From assembly GCA_030668045.1 (NCBI GenBank), contig DAOUUR010000042.1:1-10397 (forward strand): DNA of 10,397 nt, given 5' to 3'. The notes under the pieces were generated by a model. That model saw nothing but the letters and a program-made list of their open reading frames with translations, did not search any database and was not told the origin of the DNA. Source of the stretch: a bacterium. Lineage in GTDB: Bacteria > Zixibacteria > MSB-5A5 > GN15 > FEB-12. Below, piece by piece: positions 1 to 7,728 of the stretch. How positions within the stretch are numbered: the stretch's first letter is position 1; every line of letters begins with the position of its first letter. A program made the position numbers and the translations under genes.

Positions 1-210
1 CGGTGCGATTCCGGCTATCATCGGAGCCGCCACAGCTACCAACAGCACCATCCACCATCCGGCATATTTTGAAATAATCCTGCGGCTACCGACTATTTTA
101 TATGTGCCCCACGCAGCGCCTGCCACCGCACCGCCCAACCAGATGCTGTTGACCGCATATTGAAGAAAGTTGCCAGCAACCGAGACAATTCCACCAAACA
201 AAGATTCCAT
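1..210 (-). CDS. M56/BlaR1-like membrane protein, N-terminal part only
   Basis: This is the first 70 codons of a gene that leaves the window at its left edge; the reading frame is open throughout. It starts at the ATG at 210-208, 5 bases after the repressor stop, with GAAGGG upstream as a plausible ribosome site. The peptide has two likely membrane segments, about residues 17-36 (containing NSIWLGGAVAGAAWG) and 49-68 (containing WWMVLLVAVAAPMIAG). The NSIWLGG-type start resembles the first helix of M56 (BlaR1/MecR1) sensor proteases. Its position directly behind a BlaI-family repressor is the classic arrangement in which the membrane protease inactivates the repressor after a signal. The zinc-binding HEXXH motif lies outside the window and cannot be checked, so the assignment rests on context and helix style. 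Confidence 0.7.
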   Translation of the reverse strand, partial: MESLFGGIVSVAGNFLQYAVNSIWLGGAVAGAAWGTYKIVGSRRIISKYAGWWMVLLVAVAAPMIAGIAP

Positions 211-215
211 GGCAA

Positions 216-596
216 TCACCCTTCACTTTCTTCAATCATCTTCTTGAGCCGCTCCAACTCTTCGGGTGTGATATCCTCGTTCTCGATAATATTCTGAACG
301 AGCAGTTCCGATGAGTTATCAAAGAACTTGCTTACTATATGTCCGAGCGCACTGCGTTGAGCCTGCTGACGGTCCACCATCGGACTATAGACATGAGCTC
401 GGCCTTTCTTGGTGTGCCCCAAATAACCTTTCTTCTCCAGGATGCGCATGATAGTGAGCACGGTATTGTAGGCAGGAGCTTTCTTGCCTCTAAATGAGCG
501 GCACACTTCGCTAACCGTCGCCTCTCCCTTTTCCCAGACGACATTCATGAGTCGAAGTTCCGCTTCGGTAAGGGTTGCCGATTTTGTGCGAGCCAC
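216..596 (-). CDS. BlaI/MecI/CopY-family transcriptional repressor
   Basis: This is a 126-residue winged-helix repressor. The family binds operator dyads as a dimer and is relieved when a partner M56 protease cleaves it. Residues about 7-75 form the DNA-binding domain, with the typical LTEAELRLMNVVWEKGEATV opening and the AYNTVLTIMRILEKKGYL recognition region followed by a wing (KKGRAHVYSP). The C-terminal half is helical and charged, as expected for dimerisation. The same frame is open back to an ATG at 662-660, but I chose the GTG at 596-594. It gives the usual family length, starts just before the conserved domain, and has GGAAGGA 8 bases upstream (611-605). The longer form would also translate through the promoter and operators. 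The likely target is its own promoter; other targets are unknown. It is followed after 5 bases by the M56-like gene. Confidence 0.88.
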   Translation of the reverse strand: MARTKSATLTEAELRLMNVVWEKGEATVSEVCRSFRGKKAPAYNTVLTIMRILEKKGYLGHTKKGRAHVYSPMVDRQQAQRSALGHIVSKFFDNSSELLVQNIIENEDITPEELERLKKMIEESEG

Positions 597-615
597 TTGT
601 GAGGTCCTTCCAATT

Positions 616-629
616 ACTAATAAATTAGT
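616..629. promoter_or_regulatory. Operator-like dyad 1 (ACTAAT-AA-ATTAGT)
   Basis: This is a perfect 6+6 bp inverted repeat with a 2-base centre. It lies between the likely transcription start and the GTG of the BlaI-family gene, where repressor binding would block its transcription. The dyad shape fits BlaI/CopY-type operators. A further half site (ACTAAT, 636-641) abuts the -10 box. Confidence 0.6.
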
Positions 630-641
630 TTTTCTACTAAT

Positions 642-675
642 ACTATACGGCTCAATCCGCAAAAGTTCTACTAAT
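642..675 (-). promoter_or_regulatory. Candidate promoter of the repressor/M56 operon
   Basis: On the minus strand TATAGT (647-642) matches five of six bases of a sigma-70 -10 box. The hexamer 17 bases upstream (TAGAAC, about 670-665) is a poor -35 box. The element sits between the two ACTAAT dyads, which supports autoregulation. No transcription start is visible, so the assignment is tentative. Confidence 0.4.
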
Positions 676-683
676 TCTTTAGT
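670..683. promoter_or_regulatory. Operator-like dyad 2 (ACTAAT-TC-TTTAGT)
   Basis: This second copy of the dyad is identical in its left arm and has one mismatch in the right arm. It overlaps or lies just upstream of the -35 region of the repressor operon. Two dyads about 54 bases apart around one promoter suggest cooperative binding by the BlaI-family protein. Confidence 0.55.
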
Positions 684-964
684 TTTTTTGAGAAATCTTC
701 CAAATTGTAGACATGAGTTATCTCTGGTCTCGGGACTGCTCGATTCTAAAGATATAGGTATCTTCTAATATCGACTCAAGCTGAGCCCAACTTCGGAAAC
801 AAAGATATATGCATTTCTCTATTCGATTGATCATCTGGCAAGAGTTGTCCCGACCATCCAAACAAGATCCAGAAGCAGCCAACAAAACCCACTATCTCTT
901 GTAATTGCAACCAGATACAGGACTAAGCAGGTGCTGTTTGGCCGATTTCTGGTCAAGATAAGAC

Positions 965-994
965 TTGACAGGGAATCTTAAAAATGACTATTAT
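965..994 (+). promoter_or_regulatory. Sigma-70-like promoter of the formate dehydrogenase operon
   Basis: A perfect -35 box TTGACA (965-970) is followed after 18 bases by TATTAT (989-994), five of six to the -10 consensus. Transcription would start near 1001, leaving a leader of about 70 bases before fdhE. A weaker alternative is TTGAGA (1002-1007) with TACAAT (1027-1032) at 19-base spacing. Confidence 0.6.
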
Positions 995-996
995 GT

Positions 997-1013
997 AACT
1001 GTTGAGAACAGTT
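997..1013. promoter_or_regulatory. Dyad over the fdh operon transcription start
   Basis: AACTGTT-GAG-AACAGTT is a perfect 7+7 bp inverted repeat starting 3 bases after the -10 box, so it covers the expected start site. That is a typical position for a repressor operator; as RNA it would form a small hairpin at the 5' end. It does not match the ACTAAT dyads at 616-683, so a different regulator is implied. Confidence 0.45.
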
Positions 1014-1072
1014 GCTATCATGACAATACAATGACGAGGTTGTGAAACCAATCACGAAATGACAGGAGTGAG

Positions 1073-1978
1073 ATGAACGAACATAGTAGTATAGATAGCG
1101 ACTTCTCATCGTTTGAAGCTTTTCTTCAAGCGCATCAATCACTGTTCGGTGATGGATCGTGTGCAGGGTGGACTTCTGCTTCGTCTCTCAATGAGAACAT
1201 TTCCACGCTGACGGCGAGAGTAGCCGAAGGGATCCCCCTCATGGCCGAAGCTGATCTCTCCTTTGATCATTCCGCTCTGCTGCAGTCAGCAAATCAACTG
1301 CAGCAGATCCTTGAAGAGCATGTCAGCGAGCAATATCGCGACATTGTCACTGTTCTGACACCGCCCGAAGCTCCAGCCAATCCGATATCGACACTGGCCG
1401 AACGAACTCTCCGCGGTGACGGCGCTTATCTTTCTGCTCTCAGCAAGGCGCATGGCTACCCGCTGGACATGCTGGCGTTTTTCGCAATCTTCCTTGTCCG
1501 TCCGATTCGCATGCAGGCTCGGCGAGCAATTGAACCTCATCTCGATATCAGTTCCTGGCGCTACGGGTATTGTCACGTCTGCGGCTTGTGGCCACAGATG
1601 GCGCGGCTCGATTCCGAGAGCGGTCGTCGAAGCCTCTGGTGCGTTGGCTGTGGCGGGCACTGGCACTTTTCTCGCATGGTTTGCCCATTCTGCATGGAGA
1701 ATGACCAAACGAAGTTGGGTTTCATCACTGTTGAAAACTGGGAAGGCTACCGCCTTCAAACCTGTGAGAGTTGCCGTCGGTATCTCAAGACACGAGACGA
1801 AAGGCAGGCCAGCGTTATCAAGACAGACTGTCCTGATGTAGAATATGTTGCCACCTCGACTCTTGATACAACCGCAGCTCAGGAGAAATACATAAGGAAT
1901 TTTGTCGGTTTTGCAGCTTTCGATATGAAAGAAAGCGAGCCCGCTCGAATTTATAGAAATAAAGTATCAGATACATAG
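1073..1978 (+). CDS. fdhE: Formate dehydrogenase accessory protein FdhE
   Basis: This 301-residue cytoplasmic protein matches FdhE in length (about 300 residues) and in its cysteine pattern. FdhE proteins are needed for activity of exported formate dehydrogenases; they bind the catalytic subunit before Tat export and carry iron on a rubredoxin-like module. The N-terminal 150 residues are mostly helical and contain no cysteine pairs. The C-terminal half holds four CXXC pairs at Cys167/170, 190/193, 204/207 and 231/234, with recognisable contexts CHVCGLWP, CVGCGGHWHF, CPFC and CESCRRYLK. The ATG has AGGAG 4 bases upstream (1064-1068). It is the first gene of the operon, with the catalytic subunit gene starting 32 bases after its stop, which strongly supports the function. 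Confidence 0.93.
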   Translation: MNEHSSIDSDFSSFEAFLQAHQSLFGDGSCAGWTSASSLNENISTLTARVAEGIPLMAEADLSFDHSALLQSANQLQQILEEHVSEQYRDIVTVLTPPEAPANPISTLAERTLRGDGAYLSALSKAHGYPLDMLAFFAIFLVRPIRMQARRAIEPHLDISSWRYGYCHVCGLWPQMARLDSESGRRSLWCVGCGGHWHFSRMVCPFCMENDQTKLGFITVENWEGYRLQTCESCRRYLKTRDERQASVIKTDCPDVEYVATSTLDTTAAQEKYIRNFVGFAAFDMKESEPARIYRNKVSDT

Positions 1979-2010
1979 TCATAGAGATATAACACATGGG
2001 AGAAGACGGT

Positions 2011-5000
2011 ATGACCTATTCGAGACGTCAATTCCTGAAACGAGGCTCCACCGGCCTTGCTGCAGGGATTGGATTGTTCGGTATCGCGCCCCAGACATCA
2101 TCCACCACACTACCCGCACTGAGAACGGCCCGGTCGATAGAATCGACCACCATTTGCCCTTACTGTGGTGTTGGTTGCGGACAGATCGTGTCGGTGAAGA
2201 ACGGCAAGGTGATCAATGTCGAGGGCGATCCCGATCATCCCATCAATGAAGGAGCCCTGTGTTCAAAGGGTAGCGCTCTCTTCCAGGTCGCCAACAACGA
2301 ACGGCGACTGCAGAAGGTGCGCTACCGTGCCGCGGGATCCTCAGAGTGGGAAGAAAAAGATTGGGATTGGGCAATTCAGGAAATCGCCAAACGAGTCAAG
2401 AAATCGCGCGATGAGACTTTCATTGCCAAAGAAAAGGGCAAGGTTGTCAATCGTACCGACGGCATTGCCTGTCTGGGTGGAGCCGCTCTGGATAACGAAG
2501 AATGTTATCTGCTCAGTAAAACGGCCCGGTCTCTGGGTATCACGTACCTGGAACACCAGGCCCGTATATGACACTCTTCCACTGTCGCCAGTTTGGCGGC
2601 TTCGTTTGGAAGAGGAGCCATGACCAACCACTGGATCGATATGATCCATTCCGATGTGGTTATGATTATGGGCTCCAATTGCGCCGAGAACCACCCGGTT
2701 GCTCTACGTTGGTTGCAGCGTGCGAAGGAACGCGGCGCCGTCATTCTATCTGTTGATCCTCGTTTTACGCGTACATCATCGTTCGCTGACCACTACTGTA
2801 AGCTACGCTCGGGGACCGACATTGCTTTTGTCGGCGGTATCATCAATTATGCTCTACAGAACAATCTGATACATAAAGAGTATGTGGCTGAGTACACTAA
2901 CGGCTCCTGTATCATCAGCAAGGACTTCGCTTTCCATGAAGGCTTATTCTCCAGCTATGACTCCGATAAGCGGTCATATGACAAGAAGAGCTGGGGGTAT
3001 GAGCTTGATGAAAACGGGGTTCCCAAGCGAGACAAGAGCCTTGAAGATCCGCGATGTGTTTATCAGTTGCTCAAGAAGCACTTTGCGCGCTATACTGTTG
3101 ATCTTGTCAGCCGTATCACGGGAGCGCCCCCCGATGACTTCACCAATATCTGCAAGATATTGACTTCTACGCACACTCCCGACCGTGTTGCTACCTGGCT
3201 ATATGCTATGGGTACCACGCAGCACACCCATGGTACTCAGAACATCCGCAGTTATGTCATTTTGCAGTTGCTGTTGGGTAATATTGGACGCGCTGGTGGC
3301 GGCATCAACGCTCTCCGCGGCGAATCCAACGTGCAGGGTTCCACCGACATGTGCCTGCTTTTCCACATCATTCCCGGGTATTTGAAGTCACCGACAATCG
3401 ACAACGTCAATCTGAAAGCGTACCTGGATCAGTGGACGCCCAAAACCAATGACCCGATGAGCGCCAACTGGTGGAGCAATTACCCCAAGTACATGGTCAG
3501 TTTACTCAAAGCCTTCTGGGGTGAAAAAGCAACCAACAAGAACGACTTCTGCTACGACTACCTGCCGAAACGCTCCGGCAACTATTCGCATATCTCGTTA
3601 TTTGAACATATGTATGCCGGAAATATAAAAGGTCTGTTCTGTTTCGGTCAGAATCCAGCAGTAGGTGGCCCCAATGTCAACATGGAAAGGGAAGCCCTGC
3701 ACAAACTGGACTGGCTGGTGGCAGTTGATCTCTGGGATACTGAAACGGCTGACTTCTGGCAACGTCCCGGTGTCGATCCGACATCGATCAACACCGAAGT
3801 CTTCATGTTGCCTGCTGCGGCTTCAGTTGAAAAGGAAGGCTCTATCACTAACAGCGGCCGTTGGATGCAGTGGCGTTACAAGGCGGTTGATCCGCCGGGT
3901 GAAGCCAAAAGTGACGCCTGGATTCTCGATAAGTTGGTTAGAGCTCTCAAGAAAGAGTATAATGCTGGTGGCGTATTCCCGGATCCGATTCGTGACCTGG
4001 CCTGGGATTACGGACACGAAGAACCCAACCCACACATTATCGCCAAAGAGATTAACGGCTACTTCACTGAGGATATAAGTTTCCCCGATAAGAACAAGTC
4101 GTTCAAGAAGGGCGATCAGGTTCCCAGCTTCGCATACCTCAAGGATGACGGTTCGACCGTTTCCGGCAACTGGCTATACTGTGCCAGCTACACCAACGCC
4201 GGCAACATGGCAGCCCGGCGCAGCGCGGAAGATGCCGTAAATAAGATCGGCCTGTATCCCAAGTGGTCCTGGTGCTGGCCTGTCAACCGTCGCATCATCT
4301 ACAACCGTGCCTCGGTTGATCCCCAAGGGAACCCGTGGGATGACAAGCGCTGGGTTATCCGTTGGAACAAAGAGACGAAGAAATGGGAAGGTGATGTTCC
4401 CGATGGTGGCTGGGCCCCCGGGACCAAGCATCCCTTTATCATGCGACCGGAAGGCCTGGCTTGTGTTTTCAGCACCAGCTTGGCTGATGGTCCTTTCCCG
4501 GAACATTACGAACCGTTGGAAAGCCCGGTCGAGAACTTGATGTCTCCGGTGCAGTACAATCCAGCCATCAAGGTCTGGAATACACCGGAAGTCGATAACA
4601 TCGGTACCTCCGATAAGTATCCGATTGTCGCCACCACCTATCGCGTCACCGAACACTGGCAGGCGGGCTGCATGACACGCAACCTTCCGTGGCTGGTTGA
4701 ACTTGTACCGGATTCATTTGTGGAACTATCTACTGATTTAGCCAAACGCAAAGGAATCAAGAACGGTGATCGGGTCGTGGTTACTTCGGCGCGTGGGAAG
4801 GCTGGAGCTTATGCTCTGGTTACCGATCGTTTCGAGCCATTCACGATTGACGGCCGTCAGGTTGACGAAGTAGGTCTCACCTGGCACTTTGGATATACTG
4901 GATTGGCGAAGGGCGATTCGGCTAACCTTCTAACACCACACGTTGGGGACGCTAACACGATGATACCGGAGTTCAAAGCATTCCTATGTAACATAGAAAA

Positions 5001-5013
5001 GGAGGTGGGTTAA
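2011..5013 (+). CDS. fdnG: Formate dehydrogenase catalytic (alpha) subunit, selenocysteine-containing, FdnG/FdoG type
   Basis: This subunit oxidises formate to CO2 at a bis-MGD molybdenum (or tungsten) centre. It is 1000 residues long, close to E. coli FdnG (1015), and contains an in-frame TGA at 2569-2571 (residue 187). The context QARI-U-HSSTVASLAASFGRGAMTN follows the FdnG active-site pattern QARV-U-HGPTVASLAPTFGRGAMTN, and both sides are in the same frame. A Tat motif SRRQFLK lies at the N-terminus, so the enzyme should reach the periplasm. The [4Fe-4S] ligands are Cys49, 52, 56 and 84 (CPYCGVGCG ... LCSKG). Later family blocks include DPRFTRT, RSGTDIAF, TQNIRSYVILQLLLGN, GGINALRGESNVQGSTD and NSGRWMQW, then a C-terminal MGD-binding domain (YRVTEHWQAG). 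An in-frame ATG lies at 1996, but the ATG at 2011 has GGGAG 8 bases upstream (1998-2002) and is preferred. Gene prediction that reads TGA as stop would wrongly split this gene in two. Confidence 0.96.
2569..2614 (+). promoter_or_regulatory. Selenocysteine UGA codon with SECIS-like hairpin
   Basis: The TGA at 2569-2571 is followed by an 8 bp perfect stem, CTCTTCCA (2574-2581) with TGGAAGAG (2607-2614). Inside it, CGCCA (2586-2590) pairs with TGGCG (2594-2598) around a GTT loop. The upper stem begins 14 bases after the UGA, and the G/U-rich apical loop resembles bacterial SECIS elements bound by SelB. The hairpin lies within coding sequence, as is normal in bacteria. Confidence 0.85.
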
Positions 5014-5014
5014 G

Positions 5015-5809
5015 ATGCCGAAAAAAGGTCTGCTTTTTGATTTGGCTAAATGTACTGCCTGCCGGGGTTGCCAGGTAGCCTGCAAGCAATGGAATCAACT
5101 ACCAGCAGAGAAAACAACTTTCTTTGCAGAAAAAGGTGGTTATCAGAACCCGGCTGCATTGTCACCACACACATATAGCCTGGTTAAGTTCTACGAGGTG
5201 AAAGCTGACAGCCAATTGAAATGGCTTTTCAGAATTCACCGCTGCCTCCATTGTAGTGACCCTGCCTGTGTGAAGGCTTGCCCGGTAGAGCCGGTCAAGG
5301 CTATGACACACGATAAAGAACGTGGCATGGTCTATGTTAACAAAGAACTTTGCATCGGGTGTGGAGCCTGTAATGATTACTGCCCATGGAATATTCCGCA
5401 GATCGATGACGATACGGAAAAGTCCACCAAGTGCACGGGCTGCATTGATCGACAGATCAACGGGCTGGAACCGGCCTGCTCCAAGGCCTGCCCCTCAGGT
5501 GCTATGGTTTTCGGCGACTACGATAAAATACTCGAAATGGCTCATCAGGCAAAAGAAAGGCTTGAAGCGGAAGGTAAGCATCCAACCATATATGGTGAAA
5601 AGGAGTTAGGAACCGGAACTCACAAGATCACTGTCTTCCCGGAATCTCTGGATTACTACCCGGATGTTATCAAGAATCCGGAGGTCCCGGCAGACATAGG
5701 GTTCTTCCATGAACTCCTCAAGCCGTTAGGTGGATTGACTATAACAGCTTCCGTTGTAGGCTTGTTGATGGCCAGAGTGAGAGAAGTCCGGGAAAAAGAG
5801 GAGGTCTAA
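5015..5809 (+). CDS. fdnH: Formate dehydrogenase iron-sulfur (beta) subunit
   Basis: This 264-residue electron-transfer subunit takes electrons from the catalytic subunit through four [4Fe-4S] clusters. All 16 ligands are visible in ferredoxin-type groups: Cys13/16/19/23, 77/80/85/89, 113/116/119/123 and 140/143/155/159 (CTACRGCQVACK, CLHCSDPACVKACP, CIGCGACNDYCP, CTGC with EPACSKACP). No signal peptide is present, so it probably travels with the Tat-bearing alpha subunit. Residues about 236-254 (GGLTITASVVGLLMARV) form one C-terminal membrane helix, as in E. coli FdnH. The start ATG lies one base after the alpha stop, with GGAGG at 5001-5005 inside the end of the alpha gene, so translation is likely coupled. 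The usual next gene, the cytochrome b gamma subunit, is absent here. Confidence 0.93.
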   Translation: MPKKGLLFDLAKCTACRGCQVACKQWNQLPAEKTTFFAEKGGYQNPAALSPHTYSLVKFYEVKADSQLKWLFRIHRCLHCSDPACVKACPVEPVKAMTHDKERGMVYVNKELCIGCGACNDYCPWNIPQIDDDTEKSTKCTGCIDRQINGLEPACSKACPSGAMVFGDYDKILEMAHQAKERLEAEGKHPTIYGEKELGTGTHKITVFPESLDYYPDVIKNPEVPADIGFFHELLKPLGGLTITASVVGLLMARVREVREKEEV

Positions 5810-5816
5810 CAAGACG

Positions 5817-5838
5817 AGTAAATGCGTTTACTTTTTTT
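5817..5838 (+). terminator. Weak intrinsic terminator-like hairpin
   Basis: AGTAAA (5817-5822) pairs with TTTACT (5827-5832) around TGCG, and a run of seven T residues covers 5832-5838. The stem is short and AT-rich, so termination may be partial and some transcripts may continue into the porin-like gene. It lies 8 bases after the beta-subunit stop. Confidence 0.4.
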
Positions 5839-5881
5839 GATGGAACAAACAGAACAAACCAACAGAGGAAGGACAAGTCAA

Positions 5882-6973
5882 ATGAAGAGACTCACCATCA
5901 CACTCGCGGCAGGGATGCTGCTGTCATTGCTGATCTCCAGTGTGGCGCTAGCTGAGATGGCTGAAATCAAGGTCGGCAAGGGCACCCTCAAGATGGGTGG
6001 AATCCTGCAGGCCGGGTTTACCTACAACCTGGAAGATGCCGCCGGAACCGACCAGTTCACTCTCAACAGGGCATGATTTTTGTTCTGGTGTGATATCGTC
6101 CCAGATAAAGTAAAGTACTTCCTGCAATTGGAGAACAAGGACGGTGCCGGCTTGTACGACTACAAGGCTCGCTTCTTCTATATCGAGAAGACCGAAATAT
6201 GTGTCGGCCGCTACCTGCCAATGTTCACGCTGTATATGCCATTACCAACTAGCAAACTGGAGATGATCAACTATCCGTTGACAACCCAGAAATATGCCAT
6301 GTGGCGCCAGGTCGGTGTTACGGCGATAACCAAAACTGATGCGGTCGATTTCACCGTTGGTATCTACAACGGCGCCGATGTGAAGAACAATACTGCGGAC
6401 AACAACGACGCCAAGGATTTCTTCGGTCGCATTGACATTCATCCCGCGATGGAGAAGGTAAAAGTCCAGTTTGGCGGTTATGCCTGGATTGGCAAGGCGC
6501 TCTCCGCCTACGACAGCAGCGGCACCACACTGACTTATGACGAAGAAACTATGAAAATGGACCGCTTCGGGGGGTTTGTGAAGGTTGACCACGAGAATAT
6601 CCCCTTGAAAATCCGCGGCGAGTTTGTTACCGCGAAAGATGAAACCCTCGACAGCCCTGATCCTGCTGATATCTGTGAAACCAAATCGATGGCCTATTTT
6701 GCTCACATCGGCTACGAACTTACGCCGAAAGTGGAAGTGCTAGCTCGGTACGACTTCTTTGATCCGGACACCGATATGGATTACGCTGCCGGACTGACTG
6801 GTGATGATCACGAAGCCTGGTTAACTGTTGGTGTCAATCACTATCTCGACGGTCTCAATGCAATGTTCTATCTGAACTACATTCACAAGATGGAACCAGG
6901 TAAGACAGCAACGGGCGTCGATCGCGAGGTCAATAACGACGAGATTGTTGCCCAAATGCAACTGGCGTTCTAA
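5882..6973 (+). CDS. Outer-membrane porin-like protein, interrupted by an in-frame TGA
   Basis: Read through the TGA, this would be a 363-residue beta-barrel protein. The ATG at 5882 has GGAAGGA upstream. It begins an obvious signal peptide with a basic start, a hydrophobic core and an ALA cleavage site near residue 21. The mature part has alternating, aromatic-rich strands (AGFTYNL, KVKYFLQLE, RFFYIEKTE, VKVQFGGYAW, EVLARYDFF) and ends in QMQLAF, with the terminal phenylalanine typical of outer-membrane proteins. The TGA at 6074-6076 is codon 65, inside FTLNRA-stop-FLFWCDIV. Porins of this style usually have RAR followed by an aromatic there, so TGA may stand for an Arg codon (CGA to TGA). 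The frame is intact for about 300 codons on both sides of the whole lesion. It could be a recent pseudogene, a sequence error, or read-through; selenocysteine is least likely. The solute is unknown. Confidence 0.75.
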
Positions 6974-6986
6974 GAGGAAAGAGTAT

Positions 6987-7580
6987 ATGAACGACAAAAA
7001 GAAATTGATTCTGGGAATACTGATTTTCGGCTCGATCTGGGGCGGAACGGAAGCGTTGACTGTTGCCAATATGGCTGCCGTGGGTGAAGTGATTCCCCGC
7101 TCGGTGGTGTTGGTATTTGCAGCGCTGCTGATCCTCTCCTTCGCCCGCTACGTGATGCCGATGCGCGGCAGCACGCTTCTTATCGGGGTGATTGCGGCCG
7201 GAATCAAGGTCCTGGGGTTACAGACACTGTTCGGTTGCCAGTTGGCCGGTTTGCTGGGACAGGCGGTTGTTCTTGAGGTAGCGTTCTCGCTGGCTCAACG
7301 GTACAGCCTGATGGAACGCCCGCTCTTGATGGGCACTGTTATCCTGGCCTCGTGCTATGCCAACGGTCTGCTGTTCAGTTTTTCCCAGGCGTACGTTTTC
7401 CAGAATTCGTGGTGGCTTGATCGCGGCGCCGTCGGCCTGTTGGAATGGTCGTTCGGAGTCGGATCGATAGCCGCACTGGCTGGCCTGCTTGGTTTTACGG
7501 TCGCCATGCCTTTGGCTCGTCTGGCCCGACAGCCACTGTCTCGCCTAACCGAGGCGCGGAGCTCCGATCATGGAATTTGA
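6987..7580 (+). CDS. Six-helix inner-membrane protein, resembling an ECF-transporter S component
   Basis: This is a 197-residue, very hydrophobic protein whose family I do not firmly recognise. Likely membrane segments are near residues 7-24, 37-54, 59-77, 83-102, 110-130 and 147-178 (the last region may be a long or re-entrant pair). About six helices in under 200 residues, a short basic N-terminus (MNDKKK) and small-residue-rich helices are typical of substrate-binding S components of energy-coupling factor vitamin and metal transporters; this is inference from size and layout. No ECF ATPase or T component is in the window. The ATG at 6987 has GAGGAAAG just upstream, preferred over an in-frame start at 6945 inside the porin gene. 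It lies 13 bases after the porin stop and overlaps the next small gene, so all three are probably co-translated. Confidence 0.7.
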   Translation: MNDKKKLILGILIFGSIWGGTEALTVANMAAVGEVIPRSVVLVFAALLILSFARYVMPMRGSTLLIGVIAAGIKVLGLQTLFGCQLAGLLGQAVVLEVAFSLAQRYSLMERPLLMGTVILASCYANGLLFSFSQAYVFQNSWWLDRGAVGLLEWSFGVGSIAALAGLLGFTVAMPLARLARQPLSRLTEARSSDHGI

Positions 7581-7728
7581 AAACGTCAAGGTTATCATTA
7601 ACGGAAAGGAGATCGAGATCAATCCGTTCGTCACATCGGTGTTCGGCAATATCGTTGTTGGGATGGTATCGTCACTTAAGCTGGATGATGAACCGAAAGA
7701 AATCGAGATCAAAGTAACAAAGAAATAG
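7570..7728 (+). CDS. Small 52-residue hypothetical protein
   Basis: This short gene overlaps the last 11 bases of the membrane-protein gene in another frame. Its ATG at 7570 has GGAG 8 bases upstream (7558-7561), a good ribosome site, and the frame ends at the TAG at 7726-7728. The peptide reads as strand-turn-strand (VKVIINGKEIEI), a hydrophobic helix-like middle (NPFVTSVFGNIVVGMVSSLK) and a final charged strand (EPKEIEIKV). It has no signal peptide, no cysteine and no clear membrane helix. I do not recognise the family. Overlap with the S-component-like gene suggests a small partner of that membrane protein, which is inference only. Confidence 0.72.
   Translation: MEFENVKVIINGKEIEINPFVTSVFGNIVVGMVSSLKLDDEPKEIEIKVTKK

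Larger units (their letters stand above)
663..1072. other. Intergenic region between divergent operons
   Basis: I see no convincing gene in these 410 bases. Open frames here are short and lack a ribosome site. The left end holds operator dyad 2. A perfect 6+6 bp inverted repeat with a 4-base loop (AAGATA/TATCTT) lies at 749-764, with no assignable role. The right end holds the promoter and dyad of the formate dehydrogenase operon. The stretch 770-950 shows nothing else I can assign. Confidence 0.6.

Noticed and set aside
597..662. N-terminal extension of the BlaI-family protein to an ATG at 662
   Set aside because: It would translate across the promoter and operator dyads, has no ribosome site and adds 22 residues outside the family domain. 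The GTG at 596 has a good ribosome site.
834..849. Sigma-54 promoter around TGGCAAGAGTTG
   Set aside because: The TGGCA half is present but the TTGC half is missing at the right spacing.
2572..2620. Frameshift or disruption splitting the formate dehydrogenase gene
   Set aside because: Both parts are in the same frame and the TGA aligns with the known selenocysteine position, so no lesion is needed.
4174..4656. Antisense open frames within fdnG, fdhE and the porin gene (also 1286-1759 and 6242-6706)
   Set aside because: They lie wholly opposite well-supported genes, lack ribosome sites and show no recognisable protein features; they are shadows of codon bias.
6074..6110. Selenocysteine in the porin-like protein
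   Set aside because: No convincing SECIS follows, the residue is expected to be Arg, and porins have no redox role. Kept only as an anomaly to check.
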